NCBI GenBank assembly: GCA_027483705.1
Contig: JAIXTY010000049.1
Location: forward strand, 1 to 32,383
Source: Rubrivivax sp.
Lineage (GTDB): Bacteria > Pseudomonadota > Gammaproteobacteria > Burkholderiales > Burkholderiaceae_C
DNA length: 32,383 nucleotides
Direction of reading: 5' to 3'
Shown here: piece by piece, positions 23,994 through 32,383 of the stretch
Layout: each line of letters opens with the position of its first letter
How positions within the stretch are numbered: position 1 is the first letter of the stretch
Translations under genes and position numbers: made by a program
The notes under the pieces: generated by a model
Seen by the model: the letters and a program-made list of their open reading frames with translations, nothing else
Database searches by the model: none
Told to the model about the DNA's origin: nothing

Positions 23994-25118
23994 GTGAGCC
24001 CGAAGACCGCGAACCCGACGACCGACGAGCGCCTGGCCCTGTCGGAGCGCACCAGCCAGACCGACGACCAGCGCATCCGCGACGTCACGCCGCTGCCGCC
24101 GCCCGAGCACCTGATCCGCTTCTTCCCGATCGCCGGCACGCCGGTGGAGGCGCTGGTGGGCGACACGCGCAAGCGCATCCGCCAGATCATGCAGGGCGAG
24201 GATGACCGGCTGCTCGTCATCGTCGGCCCCTGCAGCATCCACGACCCTGCCGCGGCGCTGGAGTACGCCCGCCGGCTCAAGGCCGAGCGCGAGCGCCACG
24301 CCGGCGAGCTGGAGGTGGTGATGCGCGTCTACTTCGAGAAGCCGCGCACCACCGTGGGCTGGAAGGGCCTGATCAACGACCCCTACCTCGACGAGAGCTA
24401 CCGCATCCACGAGGGCCTGCGCATCGCGCGGCAGCTGCTCGTGGACATCAACCGCGCGGGTGTGCCGGCGGGCAGCGAGTTCCTCGACGTCATCAGCCCG
24501 CAGTACATCGGCGACCTCATCGCCTGGGGCGCCATCGGCGCGCGCACCACCGAAAGCCAGGTGCACCGCGAGCTGGCCAGCGGCCTGAGTGCGCCGGTGG
24601 GCTTCAAGAACGGCACCGACGGCAACATCAAGATCGCCATCGACGCCATCCAGGCGGCGGCGCGCGGCCACCACTTCCTGTCGGTCCACAAGAACGGCCA
24701 GGTGGCCATCGTCGAGACCAAGGGCAACAAGGACTGCCACGTCATCCTGCGCGGCGGCAAGGCGCCCAACTACGACGCCGCCCACGTGGCCGCGGCCTGC
24801 GCCGAGATCGAGGCCGCCAAGCTGCCGTGCCGGCTGATGATCGACGCCAGCCATGCCAACAGCAGCAAGCAGCACCAGCGCCAGATCGACGTGATGCAGG
24901 ACGTCGGCGCGCAGCTCGCGGCGGGCAACCGCTGCATCTTCGGCGTCATGGTCGAGAGCCATCTCAACGGCGGGGCGCAGAAGTTCACCCCGGGCAAGGA
25001 CGATCCCTCGAAGCTGAGCTACGGCCAGAGCATCACCGACGCCTGCATCGACTGGGCCGACACGACCCGGCTGCTGGACGGCCTGGCCCAGGCCGTGAAG
25101 GCGCGCCGGGCCGCCTGA
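23994..25118 (+). CDS. aroG: 3-deoxy-7-phosphoheptulonate (DAHP) synthase, class I
   Basis: A 374-residue type I DAHP synthase. It condenses phosphoenolpyruvate with erythrose 4-phosphate to DAHP, the first step of the shikimate pathway. Typical blocks are LLVIVGPCSIHDP (about residues 69-81), MRVYFEKPRTTVGWKGLINDP (key Arg and Lys near 110-120), SEFLDVISPQYIGDLIAWGAIGARTTESQ, VGFKNGTDGN, and IDASHANSSKQHQ near residue 283, containing the metal ligand His. Length fits AroF/G/H of E. coli; which aromatic amino acid inhibits it cannot be decided. The GTG at 23994 with GAGGAAG at 23982-23988 is a good start; upstream frame reads through the attenuator and is not coding. Expression is probably controlled by the attenuator above. 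Confidence 0.96.
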   Translation: MSPKTANPTTDERLALSERTSQTDDQRIRDVTPLPPPEHLIRFFPIAGTPVEALVGDTRKRIRQIMQGEDDRLLVIVGPCSIHDPAAALEYARRLKAERERHAGELEVVMRVYFEKPRTTVGWKGLINDPYLDESYRIHEGLRIARQLLVDINRAGVPAGSEFLDVISPQYIGDLIAWGAIGARTTESQVHRELASGLSAPVGFKNGTDGNIKIAIDAIQAAARGHHFLSVHKNGQVAIVETKGNKDCHVILRGGKAPNYDAAHVAAACAEIEAAKLPCRLMIDASHANSSKQHQRQIDVMQDVGAQLAAGNRCIFGVMVESHLNGGAQKFTPGKDDPSKLSYGQSITDACIDWADTTRLLDGLAQAVKARRAA

Positions 25119-25132
25119 GCCCGGCTCAGGCG
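25112..25132. terminator. Bidirectional stem-loop at aroG / kinase 1 convergence
   Basis: CGCCTGAG, loop CCCGG, then CTCAGGCG forms a perfect 8-bp stem that contains the aroG stop (TGA) on one arm and the convergent kinase stop on the other. There is no T-run. The symmetric position suggests it ends or stabilises both transcripts. Confidence 0.5.
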
Positions 25133-27915
25133 AGCAGCGCCTCGGCCCGCTGCTGCCAGGCCTGCAGCATCGCCGGGGCGCCGCCCTCGGGCACGCTGCG
25201 CCACTGCACCAGCGCCTGCTGCGCGCGCTCGCGTGCGGCGGCGGCGTCGCCCAGGCGGGCCAGGGCCTGGCCCTCCTCGCCCAAGGCCATGGCCAGCGCC
25301 CAGCGGCGCACGGCGTTGTCGTCGTCACCGGCCATCAGCGCCCGGGCCTCGCGGGCGAGCTCCAGCGCGCGCGCGGCCTCGGCCGGCGGCAACAGGCGCG
25401 CCAGCCACAGCCGCGTCTCGGCGCGCCAGCGCGACAGGTAGAAGTCGGCCCCCACGGTGTCGGGCGCGTCGGGCCAGCGTGCCAGCACGCCCTCCAGCAG
25501 CTGCAGCGGCTCGTCCAGCGTGCCGTCGCCCTGCATCGCTGCCAGGGCCAGCACGCGGGCGTTGGCCAGGTCGAACATCACCAGGTCGCGCTGCGCGGAG
25601 CGGTTGGCCGGATCCTCGGCCGCGGTCTGGTGGGCGATGGTCCGCGCCTCGGCCATGCGCTCGCGGGCGGCGGCGGCCTGCCCGGCCATCACCAGGGCCA
25701 GCGCCAGCGTCGAGCGCACGCTGGCGCGCTGATGCCGGAAGTGCGCGTTGGCCGGGGCCAGCCGGCTGGCCTCGTCGCGCAGCGTCACGGCCTGCTGCGC
25801 GTGCTCGCGGGCCGGGCCGGTCTCGTGGCGCATCAGGTGCCACATGGCCAGGTTCTGCTCGGCCCAGGCGGCCTGGTGCAGCCACTCGGCGTTGCCCGGC
25901 TCGTCGGCACACAGGGCACGCATCGCGTCAAGGGATCGCCGCAGCGGCGCTTCGGCCTCGGCCAGCCGGCCCAGCCCGGCGATCATCATGTGGTTGCCCA
26001 GCAGGATGCCCACGCGCCCGTCGGCGGTGGCCAGCGCCGAGCGCGCCCGCAGATCGGCCGGTGCCGCCTCGAGCGCGCGCGAGGCGAACGCACGGCCACG
26101 CTCCAGTGCCGCCAGCGCAGGCGCCAGCCGGCCGCGGCGCGACAGCTGCGCGGTACGCGCAAACCACATCTCGGCGGCCACGGTCAGCGCGTCCTGCGGC
26201 ACGACGGCAGCGTCCAGGTAGCGCGGCTGCAGCGCCAGCGCGCGATCCAGGTGGGCCTCGGCGTCGGCCAGGCGCTCCTGGCTCGGCGAGAAGCTCTCGC
26301 CCTGCAGCACGGCGATGCGCAGGTAGGCCTCGGCCACCTCGCGCGCCAGGGCGGGCTCGGGCGCGCCGGGGCCGGGCGCGGCCAGGCGGTCGAGAAAACG
26401 GCCGGCATCGGCCAGCAGCCGCTCACGCGCCTCGGTGGAGCCGGGCAGCATCGAGATGCGGTCGTGGTGGCCGAAGACCAGCGAGCGCACCAGCTGGCGC
26501 AGCTCGGCCTCGCGCGTGGCGGCCAGCGCGCGCGCGGCGGTCGCCCGGCGCAGCATCACCAGCGCCACCACCAGACCGCCGGCGCTGGCCACCAGGCCCA
26601 GCGCGAGCGCCGCCTGCGCGCGCAGCAGCGCCGAGGCCAGGCCGGCGCCCAGCCCCAGCGCACCCAGCGCCCCGGCGGCGACGGCCCAGCGGTTGCGCCG
26701 CACGAAGCGGGCGCCGCGTTCCCACCAGTGCGGCGGCCGCGCCGAGACGGGGTAGCCCGCGAGGTGCCGGCGCAGGTCGGTGGCCAGGGCCTCGACGCTC
26801 GGGTAGCGCCGCTCGACGGGCTTTTCCAGCGCGCGCAGCGCGATGGCGTCGATGTCGCCCAGCAGCTCGGCCCGCGACAGGCCGCGCGCGGCCGGGCGCT
26901 CGGCGTCGAACAGCGCGCTCGGTGGCCGCGGCGGTTCGTCGAGCACCGCGCGCGCCGCGGCCAGCGCGCTGCCGGCGGCGTCGCCGTGCGGCCGGCGGCC
27001 GGTGAGCACCTCGCACAGCAGCACGCCCAGGCTGAACACGTCGCTGGCCACGCCCACGGGCTCGCCGCGCAGGTGCTCGGGGCTGGCGTAGTGCGGGCTG
27101 AAGGCGCGCGGGCCGATCTGCGTGGCGTCGAGCCCGGCGCCGGCGCTGTCGGTGCCCGAGCCCGGGCCGGCCAGCGCCTTGGCGATGCCGAAGTCCAGCA
27201 GCTTCACCTCGCCCGATTCGTCGACGAGCACGTTGCTGGGCTTCAGGTCTCGGTGCAGCAGCAGCTTGCGGTGGGCGTGAGCCACGGCGTCGGCCAGCTG
27301 CAGGACCAGCCGCAGCCGCTCGCCCAGCGGCCGGCCCTCGCAGGCGCGGTCGATGGGCTGGCCGCGCACGCGCTCCATCACGAAGTAGGGCATGCCGTTG
27401 TCGGTGACGCCGGCGTCGAGCAGCCGTGCGATGTGCGGGTGGGCCAGCCGCGCCAGCGCCTGCCGCTCGAGGGCGAATCGCGCCAGCACGCCGTGGCTGT
27501 CCATGCCGCGCTGCAGCACCTTGACGGCGGCCTCGCCGCGCCAGGCGCCGTCGTCGCGCTCGGCCAGCCAGACCTCGCCCATGCCGCCGCGCCCGAGCAG
27601 GCTCACCAGCCGCCAGGCGCCCAGGCGCTGGCCGCCCTGCACCGCCGGCGGCACCGGCGCACCCGACGGCGGCCGCGACAGCAGCGTGCCGACCACCGGC
27701 GCAAGGAACGCCGCCGGCGTCTCGGCCTCGGCGGCCAGCAGGGCCATCACCTCGTCACGCAGATCGGGGGCGACTTCGGCAGCGGCCAGCCGGCGCGCCC
27801 GGGCCTCGGGCGCCAGCGGCTGCAGTTCATCGAACAGCGCCCGCAGCGCCGCCCACGGCACCGTCGAGACGGGGCCGGGCGGCAGCGGGGACGCGGCGTC
27901 GGGCACGCGCGGCAT
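25126..27915 (-). CDS. Transmembrane Ser/Thr protein kinase with helical-repeat C-terminus (kinase 1)
   Basis: A 929-residue Hanks-type kinase. After an N-terminal region of about 100 residues comes the kinase domain: Gly loop GRGGMGEV from 109, ATP lysine Lys132, HRDLKPSN with catalytic Asp223, DFG 241-243 and SPE 278-280, all intact. Two hydrophobic helices follow at about 411-431 and 434-455. The C-terminal 460 residues are alpha-helical and Ala-rich with TPR-like periodicity (for example AEAHLDRALALQPRYLDAA). Depending on whether the two helices form a hairpin, the C-terminal part is cytoplasmic or periplasmic. Start ATG 27915 is preferred over ATG 28017, whose extra 34 residues look non-coding. 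It is divergent from the sigma factor gene, which is a likely partner or substrate. Confidence 0.92.
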   Translation of the reverse strand: MPRVPDAASPLPPGPVSTVPWAALRALFDELQPLAPEARARRLAAAEVAPDLRDEVMALLAAEAETPAAFLAPVVGTLLSRPPSGAPVPPAVQGGQRLGAWRLVSLLGRGGMGEVWLAERDDGAWRGEAAVKVLQRGMDSHGVLARFALERQALARLAHPHIARLLDAGVTDNGMPYFVMERVRGQPIDRACEGRPLGERLRLVLQLADAVAHAHRKLLLHRDLKPSNVLVDESGEVKLLDFGIAKALAGPGSGTDSAGAGLDATQIGPRAFSPHYASPEHLRGEPVGVASDVFSLGVLLCEVLTGRRPHGDAAGSALAAARAVLDEPPRPPSALFDAERPAARGLSRAELLGDIDAIALRALEKPVERRYPSVEALATDLRRHLAGYPVSARPPHWWERGARFVRRNRWAVAAGALGALGLGAGLASALLRAQAALALGLVASAGGLVVALVMLRRATAARALAATREAELRQLVRSLVFGHHDRISMLPGSTEARERLLADAGRFLDRLAAPGPGAPEPALAREVAEAYLRIAVLQGESFSPSQERLADAEAHLDRALALQPRYLDAAVVPQDALTVAAEMWFARTAQLSRRGRLAPALAALERGRAFASRALEAAPADLRARSALATADGRVGILLGNHMMIAGLGRLAEAEAPLRRSLDAMRALCADEPGNAEWLHQAAWAEQNLAMWHLMRHETGPAREHAQQAVTLRDEASRLAPANAHFRHQRASVRSTLALALVMAGQAAAARERMAEARTIAHQTAAEDPANRSAQRDLVMFDLANARVLALAAMQGDGTLDEPLQLLEGVLARWPDAPDTVGADFYLSRWRAETRLWLARLLPPAEAARALELAREARALMAGDDDNAVRRWALAMALGEEGQALARLGDAAAARERAQQALVQWRSVPEGGAPAMLQAWQQRAEALLA

Positions 27916-27974
27916 GCTACGGCCGCGCGGCCGGGCAGCACCCCCGGCCTGGGTGGCCGCTGGCGCGTGCGGGT

Positions 27975-27994
27975 GTGCAATACGCAGCTTGCAC
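27975..27994. promoter_or_regulatory. Inverted repeat GTGCAA-N8-TTGCAC between kinase 1 and sigma factor
   Basis: A 6-bp perfect inverted repeat with an 8-base centre in the 110-base divergent gap. TTGCAC could be a -35 hexamer for the sigma gene, but the base run at the matching -10 position is poor. An operator for an autoregulated divergent pair is equally possible. Confidence 0.4.
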
Positions 27995-28007
27995 GGGCCG
28001 CGAGGCT

Positions 28008-28028
28008 CATCGACCATGACTGTCGATG
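28008..28028. promoter_or_regulatory. Inverted repeat covering the sigma-factor start codon
   Basis: CATCGAC (28008-28014) and GTCGATG (28022-28028) are perfect 7-bp arms around CATGACT. The final ATG of the second arm is the start codon of the sigma factor gene. In RNA this would fold the start codon into a stem; in DNA it could be a binding site. Confidence 0.45.
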
Positions 28029-28640
28029 AACCTGAACGCCCCGCTGACCGCCCTCGAACCCGGCGCCGACCCCGGCGCGGTGACGCACTGGCTGGCGGCG
28101 CTGGGCCACGACCCCGCGGCGGCCGAACAGGTCTACGCCGCGCTGTACCAGCCGCTCAAGCGCCTGGCGCGCTCGCACATGCGGCGCGAAAGCCCCGAGC
28201 ACACGCTCAGCGCCACGGCCCTGGTGCACGAGGCCTGGCTGCGGCTGTCGGACCAGACACGCACGCACTGGCGCGACCGCGGCCACTTCATGGCCATGGC
28301 CAGCACGATGATGCGGCGCATCCTCGTCGACCACGCGCTGGCGCGGCGCGCCGCCAAGCGCGACGCCGCGTTCGACGCGGCCGCCTCGTCGCAGCTGGAG
28401 CTGCAGCCGGCGCCGCTGGACCGCGACGTGGTGGCCGTGCACGACGCGCTGCTGGCGCTGGAGGTCCACGACCCGCGCGCCGCCAAGGTGGTGGAGCTGC
28501 GTTTCTTCGGCGGCTTCGAGCTCGACGAGGTGGCCGAGGCGCTGGGCGTCTCGCTGGCCACCGTCAAGCGCGACTGGACCCTGGCACGCGCCTGGCTGCG
28601 GCGTGAGATGAGCGCCGGCACTTCAGCGCTGCCTGGCTGA
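28026..28640 (+). CDS. ECF-type RNA polymerase sigma factor, kinase-associated subgroup
   Basis: A 204-residue sigma factor with region 2 (about 35-105) and region 4 (about 140-195), and no region 3. Region 2.2 reads TLSATALVHEAWLRL; where ordinary ECF factors have the acidic Asp-Ala-Glu-Asp before LVQE, this one has Ser62-Ala63-Thr64-Ala65. Region 4 has the helix-turn-helix ELDEVAEALGVSLATVKRDW. ECF factors of this look are known to lie beside Ser/Thr kinases; in Vibrio EcfP, phosphorylation of a threonine in the same region by kinase PknT supplies the missing charge. Here two kinases flank the gene. No anti-sigma factor gene is seen. Its targets are unknown. The ATG at 28026 lies in an inverted repeat. 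Confidence 0.88.
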   Translation: MNLNAPLTALEPGADPGAVTHWLAALGHDPAAAEQVYAALYQPLKRLARSHMRRESPEHTLSATALVHEAWLRLSDQTRTHWRDRGHFMAMASTMMRRILVDHALARRAAKRDAAFDAAASSQLELQPAPLDRDVVAVHDALLALEVHDPRAAKVVELRFFGGFELDEVAEALGVSLATVKRDWTLARAWLRREMSAGTSALPG

Positions 28641-28669
28641 GCCCGGTCGGCCCGGGGCGGTGGCGCCGC

Positions 28670-31207
<2,538 letters not shown>

Positions 31208-31258
31208 GGTCGCGGATTGTCCGGTGGCGATGATCCGTCGGCCATGGGGTGGCCCGGC

Positions 31259-32383
31259 TCAGTCCGACGTGAACACGCTGCCCAGGCTGCCCACGGCCAC
31301 CAGCCGCGTGCCGTTGAAGGCTACGCTGCGCAGCGTGACGTTCTGCCCGGCCACGCCGTGCGAGGCCCAGCTGCGGCCGTCGCTGCTGGACAGCAGGATC
31401 GCCGGCGTGCCGCTGCCCACGGCCACGAAGCGCGTGCCGGTCCAGATCACCTCCTCCAGCGAGCCTCGCAGGCCCACGGCCGTGGTGTGCTCGGTCCACG
31501 TCCGGCCGCCGTCGGTGCTGGACGCCACCAGCACGTCGGCGCCCGTGCCGGTGCCGCCATCGGCGCTCTTGCGGCCGACGCCCACGCAGACCGTGGGCGA
31601 GCAGGCCACGCCGCGGAAGGCGTTGCTGCTGAGCGCGCCGCTCAGGCCGCTGGCCGGCCTCAGCGTCCACGTCGTGCCGTCGGGCGACGCGATGAGGCCG
31701 CCATTGGCGGTGACGAGGAACTCGCTGCCGGTCCACACCAGGCTGTTCGGGAAGCTCACGCCCGACACCGCCGCCGGCAGATTGGCCGCCACCGTCCACG
31801 TCGTGCCATCGGTGCTGCGCAGCACCGGCGCCAGGCCGCCGGTGTTGCCGATGGCCCACCAGGTGCCGGCCACGTGCACCACGCTCTGCGGAAAGCCGCT
31901 CATCGCCGGCAGCGGGTGGCGGCTCCACGACAGGCCGGCGTTGGTGCTGCGCCAGGCCATCGGCGCCGGCGTCGTCGAGGCGCCCTCGATGTCGTGGCCC
32001 ACGGCCACGCACTCGCCGCTGCCCAGGCAGGCCACCGACCACAGGTTGCCGCGGAACAGGCTGGTGGCGTTGGACGGCGCCATCACGCGCGTCCAGGCCA
32101 CGCCGTCCGTCGATCGCCAGGTGTTCTCGAGCCCGCCGACCGCGACCCAGCCGCTGCCGGCCCAGGCCACCGACAGCGCCTCGACGGGTGTGGCGGCGCC
32201 GATGAAGGCCGAGAAGCCGGGGAGTACCTCGCCGCGGGCCGTCCAGGCCGTGCCGGCGGGTGAGGGCGAAGGCGCCGGTGCCGGTGCGGGTGCGGGTGCG
32301 GGTGCGGGTGCCGGTGCGGGGGGCGGCGGCGCGGGGGCCGGCGGCGGCGCGGGCGTCGGCACGGGCGCTGGGGCAGGGGCCGG
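31259..32383 (-). CDS. Asp-box beta-propeller protein with Pro-Ala linker; N-terminus outside window
   Basis: At least 374 residues; the frame is open to the window edge and the real start lies beyond it. The first 38 visible residues are almost only Pro and Ala, a flexible linker typical of surface or secreted proteins. The rest shows six repeats ending in an Asp-box-like motif: RSTDGVAWT, RSTNAGLSWS, RSTDGTTWT, ASPDGTTWT, SSTDGGRTWT, SSSDGRSWA. Between them are strands of the form VAVGxxG. This is the pattern of sialidase/BNR or YCF48-like propellers, which are often binding rather than catalytic; no sialidase active-site Arg triad is seen. Two Cys pairs (ACLGSGEC, ACSPTVC) suggest an oxidising compartment. 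It could be an extracytoplasmic partner of kinase 2. Confidence 0.8.
   Translation of the reverse strand, partial: PAPAPAPVPTPAPPPAPAPPPPAPAPAPAPAPAPAPAPSPSPAGTAWTARGEVLPGFSAFIGAATPVEALSVAWAGSGWVAVGGLENTWRSTDGVAWTRVMAPSNATSLFRGNLWSVACLGSGECVAVGHDIEGASTTPAPMAWRSTNAGLSWSRHPLPAMSGFPQSVVHVAGTWWAIGNTGGLAPVLRSTDGTTWTVAANLPAAVSGVSFPNSLVWTGSEFLVTANGGLIASPDGTTWTLRPASGLSGALSSNAFRGVACSPTVCVGVGRKSADGGTGTGADVLVASSTDGGRTWTEHTTAVGLRGSLEEVIWTGTRFVAVGSGTPAILLSSSDGRSWASHGVAGQNVTLRSVAFNGTRLVAVGSLGSVFTSD
32274..32321 (-). repeat. 6-bp tandem repeat coding Pro-Ala
   Basis: Seven units of GCCGGT or GCGGGT on the plus strand (Pro-Ala dipeptides on the minus strand), followed by an eighth imperfect unit. They build the linker of the propeller protein. 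Unit gain or loss would keep the frame. Confidence 0.85.

Noticed and set aside
31259-32383. Sialidase enzyme
   Set aside because: Asp boxes are present but no arginine triad or catalytic Tyr/Glu arrangement is visible, so only a propeller fold is supported.

Overview
This window looks like chromosomal DNA of a very GC-rich betaproteobacterium, most likely Burkholderiales (Rubrivivax, Leptothrix or Ideonella-like). The placement is inferred from base composition, frequent GTG starts, GTP-type PEPCK, the yggS/pilT/pilU block and the yraN/SIS/BON/rsmI block. No rRNA, tRNA, insertion sequence, phage gene or CRISPR array was seen. Genes are densely packed, and many adjacent pairs overlap by 1 to 25 bases.

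Layout. 1-4179 (+): the 3' part of pckG, a DUF2332 protein, a metallophosphoesterase, a UspA-type stress protein and an EamA transporter. 4184-11758 (-): a secreted S8 subtilisin-like protease with a perfect C-terminal GLVMSE repeat, followed by two tandem paralogous membrane PAS-GGDEF-EAL proteins that overlap by 25 bases. 12022-16587: yggS (-), divergent from pilT-pilU, a DUF502 membrane protein and a 3-hydroxyisobutyrate-dehydrogenase-like enzyme. 16605-19247: a BON lipoprotein, a DiaA/GmhA-like SIS protein and yraN (-), divergent from rsmI (+). 19254-22948 (+): a second EamA transporter, tldD and a threonine ammonia-lyase with an ACT domain. 23108-25118 (+): an outer-membrane barrel protein, then a DAHP synthase gene (aroG) preceded by an aromatic-rich leader peptide and a rho-independent terminator. 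25126-32383: two large transmembrane Ser/Thr kinases (-) flanking an ECF-type sigma factor (+), then a secreted Asp-box propeller protein (-) that runs off the window end.

Two regulatory systems stand out. First, the region 23821-23952 has the full logic of ribosome-mediated attenuation. A 24-residue ORF carries Phe, Tyr and Trp codons in one cluster. Mutually exclusive pairings 1:2, 2:3 and 3:4 can be drawn, with 3:4 being an intrinsic terminator just before aroG. It would couple entry into the shikimate pathway to charging of all three aromatic tRNAs. Second, the sigma factor at 28026-28640 lacks the acidic motif usual in region 2.2 and has Ser-Ala-Thr-Ala there. It sits between two receptor-like kinases, which suggests a sigma factor switched on by phosphorylation, possibly with the adjacent propeller protein as an extracytoplasmic sensor.

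Other points are the protease repeat tail, the duplicated c-di-GMP enzymes, and several inverted repeats in short intergenic gaps. All functions come from reading motifs and gene order; no database search was possible. There is no gene-free stretch longer than 300 bases.
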